Assembly: GCF_003112515.1 (NCBI RefSeq)
Contig: NZ_BEVZ01000006.1
Span: 434,001 to 498,000, forward strand
Length of the DNA stretch: 64,000 bases
Source: Streptomyces fragilis
Lineage (GTDB): Bacteria > Actinomycetota > Actinomycetes > Streptomycetales > Streptomycetaceae
Direction: 5' to 3'
Below are positions 1-8,794 of this stretch, in pieces. A program made the translations under genes and the position numbers. Positions within the stretch are counted from its first letter, which is position 1; every line of letters begins with the position of its first letter. The notes below the pieces were generated by a model. It was not told where the DNA came from and ran no database searches. It saw nothing but the letters and a program-made list of their open reading frames with translations.

Positions 1-1
1 G

Positions 2-553
2 GACTTCAAGGACCTCTACGACAGTGGCGCACCACTGGACCGCGTGCTGCCCGCCCTGGTCGCCGATCACCCGCGGCGCTACTCAGGGCGGAGGCTGCGC
101 GACCTGTGCCAGGAGATGCACGCCCATCTGCGCGACGCCCGCCTGGTCGAACTGCTCGACACGGCCTTCCAGCAGCTCCCGGAGCCGGTCGCCCCGCCGC
201 AGGTGTGCTACCAGCGCCTGATCCGCGGTGGCACGGAACGGATTTCTCTGGCGGACGCACCGGGCCGGGTCGCGGCGGCGATGGTTACGGTGACGCCGCC
301 CGGCATCCCGGTCCTCATGCCGGGCGAAAGCGTCGGGGAGGAAGGCGGTCCTCTCCTGCGCTACCTCCGCGCCCTGGAGGCCTTCGACCGCCGCTTCCCC
401 GGCTTCGGCAGCGAGACGCACGGGGTGACCCGGGCCCCCGACACCGGCGATTACCTGATCGAGTGCCTGCGCCGGGACGAGCAGGAAGGCCCCCTCGGCA
501 CCACGACGCCGGCCCAGCGAAGGAGCGAACGGAGCGCCAGGACGACGGGGTGA
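2..553 (+). CDS. Orn/Lys/Arg decarboxylase, C-terminal part (5' truncated)
   Basis: The reading frame is open from the first codon of the window, so the start lies upstream. The visible 183 residues match the C-terminal domain of PLP-dependent ornithine/lysine/arginine decarboxylases: the stretch ERISLADAPGRVAA followed by TVTPPGIPVLMPGE is the family's conserved C-terminal signature, and LRYLRALEAFDRRFPGFGSETHG follows as usual. The PLP-binding lysine domain is not in view, so substrate (arginine, lysine or ornithine) cannot be assigned. The tail after the domain (RRDEQEGPLGTTTPAQ...) is low in conservation. The gene ends just before a strong inverted repeat shared with the convergent ferredoxin-like gene. 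Confidence 0.85.
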   Translation, partial: DFKDLYDSGAPLDRVLPALVADHPRRYSGRRLRDLCQEMHAHLRDARLVELLDTAFQQLPEPVAPPQVCYQRLIRGGTERISLADAPGRVAAAMVTVTPPGIPVLMPGESVGEEGGPLLRYLRALEAFDRRFPGFGSETHGVTRAPDTGDYLIECLRRDEQEGPLGTTTPAQRRSERSARTTG

Positions 554-616
554 TGCCACCTCACCTGAGGCCACTTCGGCGGCGCCCACGACCTGGTGGT
601 GACGGACAAGGCCCGC

Positions 617-663
617 CCGCCGCGCCGCCGTGTCGCTCAGCCGGTGGCACGGCGGCGCGGCGG
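617..663. terminator. Perfect 16-bp inverted repeat, bidirectional terminator candidate
   Basis: Two perfectly complementary 16-base arms (617-632 and 648-663) flank a 15-base loop between the convergent decarboxylase and ferredoxin-like genes. The right arm lies inside the last codons of the ferredoxin-like gene and its stop codon (637-639) lies in the loop. There is no U-run, which is usual for Streptomyces terminators. Confidence 0.6.
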
Positions 664-1029
664 GGTGAACACGTACAGGCCGAGGATGTCCGGGAGGGGG
701 GCCACGCCGGGTCCTCCGGCGCGCACCCAGGCGGCGATGTCCTCGGTGGCGTCCGGATCGTTCACCAGACCCAGCCACACCGGCCGTGCCCCGGCAGCGC
801 GGCCGGCCGCCGAAGGCCGCACCACCACCACGTTGGCCTGGTCGCACGCGTCGAGGCAGTCCGATATTCGCACCGGCACAGCCGCGCGCAGTCGTTCGAT
901 CTGCGCCGCATGATCGACACCGGTCACCTTGGAGGTGCCGCAGCAGCAGTCGCGGCACACGACCACCCGGTAGGGCACCGGATCCAGCGACGAGCGGTGC
1001 CGGCCGTCTCCGTCGGGCTTCTCGGGCAT
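637..1029 (-). CDS. 2Fe-2S ferredoxin-like (thioredoxin-fold) protein under riboswitch control
   Basis: 130-residue protein. Near residues 24-31 it has VCRDCCCGTSK, and later ISDCLDACDQANVVVVRP; this CxxC-C plus later C-x3-C layout is that of the thioredoxin-like 2Fe-2S ferredoxin family. Start ATG at 1029 is preceded by AGGAAGG seven bases upstream. A cobalamin riboswitch lies immediately upstream on the same strand, so expression should fall when adenosylcobalamin is plentiful. I infer a role in electron supply or metal handling linked to cobalamin synthesis or uptake; no other cobalamin gene is in the window. The redox role is not proven. Confidence 0.75.
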   Translation of the reverse strand: MPEKPDGDGRHRSSLDPVPYRVVVCRDCCCGTSKVTGVDHAAQIERLRAAVPVRISDCLDACDQANVVVVRPSAAGRAAGARPVWLGLVNDPDATEDIAAWVRAGGPGVAPLPDILGLYVFTPPRRRATG

Positions 1030-1047
1030 GGCCGAGCCTTCCTCTCT

Positions 1048-1066
1048 CCGGGGAGATCCGCCCCGG
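1048..1066 (-). promoter_or_regulatory. Hairpin next to the ferredoxin ribosome binding site (possible riboswitch expression platform)
   Basis: Six-base GC arms (1048-1053 and 1061-1066) enclose a 7-base loop between the riboswitch and the start codon. The arm nearest the gene abuts the purine-rich ribosome binding site (1037-1049). It could mask translation when the riboswitch binds its ligand. This is inferred from position only. Confidence 0.35.
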
Positions 1067-1082
1067 GGTTCCGTCGAGGAGG

Positions 1083-1240
1083 CGACCGCGTGAGTCTCCT
1101 GGCTCTCGGGTCGTCGCTCGTCCCGGTCTTCCCGCCCTCGGGGGCAGTGGCCTTCATGGGATCCGCTCGCCGATCACAGTGGCGGGACCGCGCCGGATTC
1201 GCACCGGCTTCCTCGTACCGCCGTCGCCCTGTCACCGTCA
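1083..1240 (-). ncRNA. Cobalamin (adenosylcobalamin) riboswitch
   Basis: On the minus strand the conserved blocks occur in order: GAAGCCGGTGCGAATCCGGC (about 1194-1213), then CCCGCCACTGTGA (1175-1187), then GGCCACTGCC and GGGAAGACCGG, then GACCCGAGAGCCAGGAGACTC (B12 box at 1092-1104). This is the classic cobalamin aptamer pattern. It lies about 55 bases upstream of the ferredoxin-like gene and in the same orientation. Exact 5' limit is approximate. Confidence 0.93.
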
Positions 1241-1503
1241 TCATCGCTCACCCGACTTCCTCACCCTCACGCACCACGTGCTCGGCCTGCTGACCGGCCG
1301 CCGAGGAGGAACCGCTGAACGCCCGGCCGAGCACGCCGGCCACAGGCGCCCGGGCCACGTTGCAGCATCCGCTCAAGGGGGCGGCCGCGAGGGAGTCACG
1401 GCGGACTCCCGTCCGGCGGCCACCAGGTCCGCGGCCCCAGAGGCCGGTTCGTCTCCATCAGCAGCCTCGGTGTCGTCGCCGGATCCCCGGCCGGGCCGCA
1501 CCC

Positions 1504-1534
1504 TTGACCTCAACCTTGGTTGAGGCGCAACACT
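1504..1534 (+). promoter_or_regulatory. SoxR-type promoter with palindromic operator
   Basis: TTGACC (1504-1509) and AACACT (1529-1534) are separated by 19 bases. The spacer region holds the perfect palindrome CCTCAACCTTGGTTGAGG (1508-1525). A long spacer with an 18-bp CCTCAA...TTGAGG palindrome is the hallmark of MerR-family SoxR promoters. The -10 lies only 7 bases before the ATG at 1541, so the transcript is probably leaderless, which fits the lack of a ribosome binding site. Confidence 0.75.
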
Positions 1535-1540
1535 CGGCAC

Positions 1541-1963
1541 ATGGCGACCACAAGGAGCAGCACCATTCTCTTCCGCAACACCATGCGCATCGCGGACGGT
1601 CACCTCGACGGTTTCCGGCGCGCCATCGCGCAGGCGGTGGCATTCGCTCAAGAGCACGGCCCTCAGCTCATGGTCGACGTCTTCATCGACGAGGAGCGGA
1701 TGTTGGCGCACAGCTTCCAGCTCTACCGCGACTCCGATGCCATCCGCGCCCACTGGCGGCTCTCGGATCCGTACATCCGCGAGGTGATGGAGCACTGCAC
1801 CGTGCAGCACTTCGAGATATTCGGTGCACCGGACCATGACATCGTGGCGGCTCTCAGGACCCCCGATGGCGGATCCTTCCCCTTCGTCGTCTCGCCGCGC
1901 CTCGCCGGCTTCGACCGTCTTGGGGAGTCCGGCGTTCCTTTCCGGCCTGAGCAGGGCTGCTGA
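1541..1963 (+). CDS. ABM-fold (antibiotic biosynthesis monooxygenase-like) protein, SoxR regulated, probably truncated
   Basis: 140 residues as written. The N-terminal ~100 residues (TILFRNTMRIADGHLDGFRRAI ... MVDVFIDEERMLAHSFQLYRDSDAIRAHW) look like a dimeric alpha/beta-barrel ABM domain. ATG at 1541 was preferred over an upstream TTG because it sits 7 bases after the -10 box, as expected for a leaderless transcript. From memory, one of the Streptomyces coelicolor SoxR targets encodes a monooxygenase of this type; the SoxR box here agrees with that. The frame stops at a TGA (1961-1963), yet coding-like sequence continues in the same frame (next entry). Catalytic function is unproven. Confidence 0.7.
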   Translation: MATTRSSTILFRNTMRIADGHLDGFRRAIAQAVAFAQEHGPQLMVDVFIDEERMLAHSFQLYRDSDAIRAHWRLSDPYIREVMEHCTVQHFEIFGAPDHDIVAALRTPDGGSFPFVVSPRLAGFDRLGESGVPFRPEQGC

Positions 1964-2179
1964 CGCGGCTCGCCCCCGGTCGAGCCGGGCGGAGAGGAGG
2001 ACGGGGACGTCTACGTCTTCTTCGTCACCGGAGCCGGCCAGGCGGATCTTCTGGAGGTGGCGTCCCGCGTAGCCACGCTGCCCGGGGTCCCGGCCGGAGT
2101 CGTCGCGGTCGTCAGTACCGACGAGGCCGAGGAGTTCGGTCTGGGACGACGGGTGGCGCTTCCACTGCCTGGACTGTGA
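1964..2179 (+). pseudogene. In-frame continuation of the ABM-like gene after a TGA codon
   Basis: Immediately after the TGA at 1961-1963 the same frame stays open for 71 codons and reads as a plausible protein: GDVYVFFVTGAGQADLLEVA, then ASRVATLPGVPAGVVAVVSTDEAEEFGLGRRVALPLPGL, ending at TGA 2177-2179. There is no convincing start or ribosome binding site of its own. The simplest reading is that an originally ~212-residue gene (1541-2179) carries a nonsense mutation or sequence error at codon 141. Readthrough is an alternative that I cannot test. Confidence 0.55.
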
Positions 2180-2310
2180 GGACCGGTGCGAGAAGACCGG
2201 TGTGAGGTCTCCGCGCTCCGGTCGGGGCAGTTCGCAGCGTTCCCGGACGGGCCGGCCCGTACCTCGCCGGGGAACACCCGCCGTCGCCGGTGCGATCCGT
2301 CGGCGGACGG

Positions 2311-3084
2311 TCACCAGGCGCCCGCCCCGCCGTCCACCGCCAGCGTCGCACCGGTGACGAAGCCGGCCAGGTCACTGCACAGCCACGCCGCGGCCTGCGC
2401 CACCTCCTCCGGGTCGGCCACCCTGCCCTGCGGGTTCCGGCGCCGCATCCGGTCCTCCGCGCCCGGATCACGGGCGAAGACGGCTTCGGACATCTCCGAG
2501 CGGGTGAGGCCGGTCGCGAGGGCGTTGACCCTTATGCCGTGCTCGGCGTACTGGGCCGCGGCCGACTTGGTCAGCCCGAGCACGGCGTGCTTGGCGGCGA
2601 CGTAGGCAGGACCGGCGGAGGTGGCGCGCAGTCCGGCCACGCTGCTGTTGTTGACGATCGCGCCGCCCGAGCCGCTCGCGAGCATGGCCTTGACCTGGTA
2701 CTTCATGCACAGCCAGACGCCCCGCAGATTGACGTCGAGCACCGCGTCGAGCTGTGCGTCGTCGGTCTCGTGCAGGAGGGCCGGCTTCGTTGCCACGCCC
2801 GCGTTGTTGAACGCGGCGTCCAGCGTGCCGTACCGCTCGACCGTCAGGTCGAGGGTCCGCCGCACGTCATGGGCGTCCGACACGTCTCCCGCCGACCAGG
2901 AGACCTCGGCCCCCTCGGCCCGTAATGCGTCGGCCAGGGCCTGCAGCCTCGCCCCGCGGCGCGCCATCAGCACGAGTGTGGCACCGTGCCGTGCCGCCAC
3001 CCTCGCCGCGGCCGCCCCGATCCCGCTGCTCGCTCCGGTGATCAGCATGACCTTCCCGGCCAGCATCCCCGACTCGTCCTTCAT
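2311..3084 (-). CDS. Short-chain dehydrogenase/reductase (SDR)
   Basis: 257 residues, typical classical SDR length. Cofactor motif TGASSGIGAAAA near residue 17, NNAG at about 94, catalytic Ser in NNSSVAG, and the Y-x3-K pair in YVAAKHAV. C-terminal ATLAVDGGAG is also typical. ATG at 3084 has AGGAAG upstream. It is separated by about 280 bp from the hydrolase gene that ends the main angucycline run; it could be a tailoring ketoreductase or an unrelated neighbour. Substrate unknown. Confidence 0.85.
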   Translation of the reverse strand: MKDESGMLAGKVMLITGASSGIGAAAARVAARHGATLVLMARRGARLQALADALRAEGAEVSWSAGDVSDAHDVRRTLDLTVERYGTLDAAFNNAGVATKPALLHETDDAQLDAVLDVNLRGVWLCMKYQVKAMLASGSGGAIVNNSSVAGLRATSAGPAYVAAKHAVLGLTKSAAAQYAEHGIRVNALATGLTRSEMSEAVFARDPGAEDRMRRRNPQGRVADPEEVAQAAAWLCSDLAGFVTGATLAVDGGAGAW

Positions 3085-3364
3085 GTGGTGGCCTGCTTCC
3101 TGTGTTCGTGCCCACGGTCGCCGAGGCGCATGTGCGCCACGGCCCGTCCCGGCCCGCCCACCAGCCGCCGTGCCCCGACGCCCGCGCGGTCGGCCTGCCG
3201 GGCTGGGAGCGGCCGGCGGTTCCGTCAGGTCCCGACCGCTTCGGCGACGAACCGGCGGACAGGGACCGGGTGATCGGCCCAGATCCTCGCACGCGCCCCG
3301 CCGGGCCGTCCACGAACTCCTGCGACAGCGCGGGCCGGTCCTGGGCCACGGCCGTCATGTCCGG

Positions 3365-4279
3365 TCATGCCCGGGCGGGCTCGGGCACCCGGGCGGCGTC
3401 GGGCCGGATCCCGTCCGTCCCCGGAAGGAGACAGCTCTCCAGGAAGGCGAGTGCCTTCAGGTGGTACGCGCGTGCGGCCCAGCCGAGGCTGATGTTGTGG
3501 CCCGCACGGGCGGCACGGTCGACGACGGTGTGCGCGGGGGCCAGGTGGGCGACGAGGTCCGCCACCGCCTCGTCGTCGTGCCGCCACCAGTACTCGTGCT
3601 CGGCGAAGGTGAACCGTACGGGCACGCGCACCCCGGCCGCGACGGTGGGGAAGACCTCCGGCCAACGCGCCGCCTCCGTCCATTCCCGCGCCGGCATCGG
3701 CCGCACCAGCTCCGTGGAGGCGCGGAACGTACCCGGTGGATACAGGCTCAAGGGACCCCAGTTGCGCTTCCAGTCGCCGCCCCGTGCGGACGACCGCCGC
3801 GGCGGCGTGGCGTACCGGTGACCGCATCCGGAGATGTCGAGGCCCAGCAGCCGGCTGGGGTCGGCGGCGGCCGCCGCGGTGAGGGCCAGCTTCCCGCCGT
3901 AGGAGTGGGCGAGCAGGAAGTAGCCGGCCCCGATGTCGTGGTGTGCGGCGAAGTCGCGCAGCAGGTGGTTCAGCGTCGTCGCCTGCTCCGCCAGGGACTG
4001 GCCCTCCGGCAGCGCCGCCGCGGAGTGCCCGTAGCCGGGGCGGTCCACGGCCAGGACCGTGTAGCCGAGCTCCGCGCCCAGACGCAGCAGGGAGAGATCG
4101 GGGTGGGCCGGTCCGTCGAAGTACCCGGCGCTCATGCCGCCACCGTGCAGTGCGACGACGGTGGCCCGCGGCCTCCCCCGCGGAACGGCGAGGAGCCCGG
4201 ACAGTTCGACGCCGCCGGCGTCGAGCAGCACGCGTCGGGCCGGGGAGGACGGGACGGGGAGCGCGGTGTGCGGTGTCAT
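3365..4279 (-). CDS. Alpha/beta hydrolase
   Basis: 304 residues. Oxyanion-hole LHGGGMSAGYF about residue 42, nucleophile elbow LLAHSYGGKLAL, and a C-terminal histidine in ARAGHNISLG form a credible Ser-Asp-His triad. The start chosen is ATG 4279 (MTPHTALPVP), because the 37 upstream in-frame residues are Arg/Ala-rich and unconserved in style. It lies downstream of the accE and small-peptide genes on the same strand, so I infer a tailoring or resistance hydrolase of the angucycline cluster, for example lactone or ester cleavage. No signal peptide. Confidence 0.8.
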   Translation of the reverse strand: MTPHTALPVPSSPARRVLLDAGGVELSGLLAVPRGRPRATVVALHGGGMSAGYFDGPAHPDLSLLRLGAELGYTVLAVDRPGYGHSAAALPEGQSLAEQATTLNHLLRDFAAHHDIGAGYFLLAHSYGGKLALTAAAAADPSRLLGLDISGCGHRYATPPRRSSARGGDWKRNWGPLSLYPPGTFRASTELVRPMPAREWTEAARWPEVFPTVAAGVRVPVRFTFAEHEYWWRHDDEAVADLVAHLAPAHTVVDRAARAGHNISLGWAARAYHLKALAFLESCLLPGTDGIRPDAARVPEPARA

Positions 4280-4419
4280 ACGGGATCGGACTCCGGTCTT
4301 CGAGCGGCGAGCGGCGAGGGTGGCGGGAAGCGGCGATCTTCGAGCGGTGAGGGGGTGGGGAGCGGCGGGGGGGCGGCGGGCGGCACGCACCTCGGGTCCG
4401 TGCGTGTCCGCCCCGCCCG

Positions 4420-4554
4420 TCAGTCCAGACCCCGCAGGATGTGCGGCTCGGCCTCGTTCTCGTCCTCGCCCGCCAGGAGGGGGGCCGGCGGACGGGCGGC
4501 CTCACGGGAGTTGGCGGGATCGGGGAGGTCGAGCTCTGTCGGTTCGGTTCTCAT
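4420..4554 (-). CDS. Small acidic 44-residue protein, unknown
   Basis: ATG at 4554 is preceded by AGGAAGG with a 6-base gap, an excellent ribosome binding site, and the frame runs 44 codons to TGA at 4420. The product begins MRTEPTELDLPDPANSREAA and ends EDENEAEPHILRGLD; it is acidic and rich in Pro and Glu, with no Cys and no membrane segment. It starts 31 bases after the accE stop, in the same operon as the angucycline genes. I do not recognise a family. It could be a small accessory protein or a peptide precursor; neither is supported beyond position and ribosome binding site. Confidence 0.55.
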   Translation of the reverse strand: MRTEPTELDLPDPANSREAARPPAPLLAGEDENEAEPHILRGLD

Positions 4555-4585
4555 CTGCTGCCTTCCTGACTCGCTCGGGGCGCTC

Positions 4586-4777
4586 TCAGGCCCGCCAGCT
4601 GCGGGGGCCCGGAAAGCGCGGGGTCCGTTCGGGGCGGCTCCACCGGGGCCCGGTCCGCCGCCCGGGGACGACGGGGGCCTGGGGCCGGCGGCAGGTCAGC
4701 ACGGTGACCAGGACGGCCAGTTCCTCGGGGGTCGCCGCGCCCTTCTCGACGCGGATCACGTCACCGGGGGATGTCAC
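4586..4777 (-). CDS. accE: Acyl-CoA carboxylase epsilon subunit
   Basis: 63 residues from a GTG that overlaps the stop of the upstream oxygenase (GTGA at 4777-4774). The sequence VIRVEKGAATPEELAVLVTVL is the core AccE/PccE motif (I-R-V-x-x-G-x-x-T-P-E-E-L-A-A-L), and it ends FPGPRSWRA as many actinobacterial epsilon subunits end. This subunit stabilises the alpha-beta complex that makes malonyl-CoA. Together with the biotin subunit (19.4-21.2 kb) and the carboxyltransferase (6.5-8.0 kb) it completes a cluster-borne enzyme feeding the type II PKS. Confidence 0.8.
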   Translation of the reverse strand: MTSPGDVIRVEKGAATPEELAVLVTVLTCRRPQAPVVPGRRTGPRWSRPERTPRFPGPRSWRA

Positions 4778-5439
4778 GCGCGCACCTCCTCGGCGTCGAT
4801 GTGGGCGGTCACCGTGCACAGGAGGTACTCGGGCCGCGCGGCCTCCAGCCGGGCGATCTCCTCCTGCCCACGGGGCAGGCGGGGGTCCGCCATCCAGGCC
4901 CGGTACGACTCCTCGTCCGCCCATTCCGGGTAGTTGACGAAGGTGACGCCGTCGAGCCCCCGGTAGGGGGTGGCCCGGATGAAGCCCGGATGGTGGCGCT
5001 TCCACTCCTCGCTCCGTTCCAGCAGCCCCATCAGGGAGTGGAAGGAGGCCCCGTCGCGCAGGTGTCGTGTGGCGACGGCGACGACGCCGGGGGGCTCGCC
5101 CTCCTGGGGACCGGTGATGCCCGGCACGGGTGTCCCGAGGAACTCGACCACGGGCCGGTTCCCCGGGCCCCGTCCGCCCTCGCGCAGCGCGGCGGGCAGG
5201 ACGCCGTCCTCGACGGCCGCCGCGTGGTCCTTCCGGTCGCGCCAGAGGATCCGCGTGACCACCCGGGTGTCGTCGGTGGTCCGGTGGACGCGGGCCGAGA
5301 CGAACCCGGGCCGCCGGGGCAGCCGCTCGGCCACGGCCTCGGCGAGGACCGCCCCCAGTCTGCCGGCCGCCGCGGGCCGGCGGACGCCGAACACGTGGAA
5401 CGCCGCGAAGCCCGCCTTCTGCGGGATGACGGCGCTCAC
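4774..5439 (-). CDS. Two-domain ABM oxygenase, JadG/GilOII/AlpJ-like (angucycline B-ring opening)
   Basis: 221 residues from a GTG overlapping the stop of the NmrA-type gene (GTGA, 5439-5436). Two tandem dimeric-barrel (ABM) domains: the first with PGFVSARVHRTTDDTRVVTRILW, the second with EEWKRHHPGFIRATPYRGLDGVTFVNYPEWADEESYRAWM. In jadomycin, gilvocarcin and kinamycin clusters proteins of this size and architecture cleave the B ring of dehydrorabelomycin-type intermediates. Position inside an angucycline operon next to a flavin/NAD(P)-binding protein supports that assignment. Simple anthrone oxygenase activity (quinone formation) is the alternative. Confidence 0.7.
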   Translation of the reverse strand: MSAVIPQKAGFAAFHVFGVRRPAAAGRLGAVLAEAVAERLPRRPGFVSARVHRTTDDTRVVTRILWRDRKDHAAAVEDGVLPAALREGGRGPGNRPVVEFLGTPVPGITGPQEGEPPGVVAVATRHLRDGASFHSLMGLLERSEEWKRHHPGFIRATPYRGLDGVTFVNYPEWADEESYRAWMADPRLPRGQEEIARLEAARPEYLLCTVTAHIDAEEVRA

Positions 5440-6299
5440 CGGAACGCGTCGGCCCGGTCGAGGGCCCACTCGCGGAACGTGCGCGCGGGCCTGCCCGTCA
5501 GTTCTCGCACGGCGTCGGACCTCACTTCCGGTGTGGTGGTGAGCTGGGCGAAGTAGTCCAGTGCGCCGTCCGCGTACGAGGCCGGCCAGCCGGAGTCGAC
5601 CATCGCCCGGCGGGCGGCGTCGTGTTCGATGTCCTCCCAGCGCAGTTCGCGCCCGATCACCTCTCCGATGATGCGCACCTGTTCCGCCTGGGACACCTCC
5701 TCGGGGCCGGAGACCAGGTACTTCTTGCCGGCGTGCCCGTCGGTGGTGAGCACCGCGGCGCCGACCGCGGCCAGGTCCCTCTCGTCGACCGAGGTGCGGG
5801 TGGCCGCGCCGTAGGGGTAGCGGACGACGTCGCCGGCCCGGATCTGCGGGGCGAAGCCCAGTGCGTTGCAGTGGAACCCGGTGGTGCGCAGGAAGGTCCA
5901 GTCCAGGCTGGTGCCCTCGAGCAACTGCTCCATGTAGGCGTGGCAGTTGTTGTCCACCGGCTCCAGGCCGATGTGCACCCCGACGGAGGAGACGAAGGCG
6001 ACCCTCCGCGCCGTGGCCTCGATCTTCTTCACGACGGCCGGGGCCGTGTCCACGTTGAGGGTGAAGAAGGGCCACATGAGGAAGACGCCGTCGACGCCGT
6101 CCAGCGCGGCGTCGAGGCTGTCCGGGTCGGCGAGGTCTCCGTGGAAGACCTCCACCCCCTCGGGCAGCCGGTCACGATGGGGGTCGTCGGGCAGTACGAG
6201 GGCCCGGACGGAGACGCCCGCGTCCAGCAGACGGGCCGCGGCGTGCGGTCCCAGGTTCCCGGTGGCCGCCGTGACGAGGACGACGTTCTGTGCGCTCAT
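5436..6299 (-). CDS. NmrA-family NAD(P)-binding reductase/epimerase-like protein
   Basis: 287 residues. N-terminal VTAATGNLGPHAAARLLDAG is the Rossmann glycine motif (G-x-x-G-x-x-G); VEVFHGDLADPDSLDAALDGVDGVF is typical of NmrA-like atypical SDRs; no Y-x3-K pair is evident, as common in this group. AAGGAG precedes the ATG at 6299. It overlaps the JadG-like gene, so the two are translationally coupled and may act in sequence, for example reducing or releasing a ring-opened intermediate or supplying reduced flavin. Specific reaction unknown. Confidence 0.75.
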   Translation of the reverse strand: MSAQNVVLVTAATGNLGPHAAARLLDAGVSVRALVLPDDPHRDRLPEGVEVFHGDLADPDSLDAALDGVDGVFLMWPFFTLNVDTAPAVVKKIEATARRVAFVSSVGVHIGLEPVDNNCHAYMEQLLEGTSLDWTFLRTTGFHCNALGFAPQIRAGDVVRYPYGAATRTSVDERDLAAVGAAVLTTDGHAGKKYLVSGPEEVSQAEQVRIIGEVIGRELRWEDIEHDAARRAMVDSGWPASYADGALDYFAQLTTTPEVRSDAVRELTGRPARTFREWALDRADAFR

Positions 6300-6502
6300 T
6301 TCGACTCCTTCGAAAGGACGGGCGCGGCGGACGGCCGCTGCTTTCCGCCGCGGCCTTTTCCCCTTGCTTTCACGTTGCTTTCACGAATGACCCGAACAAC
6401 AGGATCGTCGGCGGAGGATCACGCTTCAAGAAATCGCGCGTCAGACATGTACAAGGGGCTGTCACGTCAATGTCAATTCTTCGCCGGCGGGTTCCCGCCC
6501 GG

Positions 6503-8040
<1,538 letters not shown>

Positions 8041-8044
<4 letters not shown>

Positions 8045-8793
8045 GGACTTACTCCTTCACGATCCACGGAATGGGGGTACGCCGGGTGCGGCAGCCTGCG
8101 CAGGACCGGGGGGCCTACCCCCGTCCCCCGGACCGCCACCGCGGCGCTGTGGCCGGGGCCGCAGGGAAGGTCGAAGAAGGACCAGCCCCGGGGCCCGCCG
8201 CCGTTGCCGCCGGCGCCTGGGCCTGTGCCGGTGCCGGTGCCGGTGCCGAGACGGTCGAGCGACGCGGGGCGGCACAGCCCTGTGCCCAGTGCCTTGAGGT
8301 AGGCCTCCTTGCGGGTCCAGATCCGGGCGAACGCCCGGCACCGGTCCGCCCCCGCCCGCGCGGCCAGCTCCCGCTGCTCCTCCGGGTGGAGGGCGCGGGT
8401 GCACGCGGCGACCGTGCCCGCCGACGGGATCCGCTGCACGTCGGCGCCGACCCTCGCGGTGGAGACCGCGATCAGCACCATGCTGCCGCTGTGCGAGAGC
8501 GAGAACTGGAGCGCGGCGTACGGAGCGGCCAGCACGGGACGCCCGTGCGGGGCGCCGCAGCGGGCGCAGGGCAGCCGCTCGAACGGCACCTCCCGGGCGG
8601 GAATCCGCAGGTGCCGGCCCAGGATCTCGCGCAGGGCGGTGTGCGCCGCGGCGTACCGGGCCCCGTCGTCCGGGCGTACGAAGGACCGCGCACGACGCCG
8701 CTCGCGGGCATCCAGGACGGCGGTGTCGAGACCGTCCCACGGTGCGGTGCGCAGCCACACCTGCACCTCCTGCCGGTGGGCGGGCCCAGGCAC
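8041..8793 (-). CDS. 4'-phosphopantetheinyl transferase, Sfp type (JadM-like)
   Basis: 250 residues from GTG 8793, one base after the exporter stop. Sfp-type motifs VGADVQRI (residue ~117) and FARIWTRKEAYLKALGTGL (~155) with the Mg-binding Asp and Glu are present, and FSLSHSG precedes them. It activates the polyketide ACP (14.5 kb) by adding phosphopantetheine. A Gly-Thr dipeptide tract at about residue 183, encoded by a hexanucleotide repeat, sits between the catalytic core and the C-terminal part. It overlaps the beta-carboxylase gene by 4 bp. Confidence 0.9.
8224..8247. repeat. Hexanucleotide tandem repeat inside the phosphopantetheinyl transferase gene
   Basis: Four consecutive 6-base units (GGTGCC on the plus strand, first unit with one mismatch) encode a Gly-Thr tract. 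Length change in steps of six keeps the frame. Confidence 0.8.
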
Positions 8794-8794
8794 G

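Noticed and set aside
1250..1503. Frames covering the region between riboswitch and SoxR promoter
   Set aside because: Arg/Pro/Ala-rich with no motif; they also run through the riboswitch on one or other strand.
2621..4933. Long open frame on the plus strand (770 codons)
   Set aside because: Antisense to the SDR, hydrolase and accE genes, no family signature, Arg/Pro/Ser-rich composition; a high-GC shadow.
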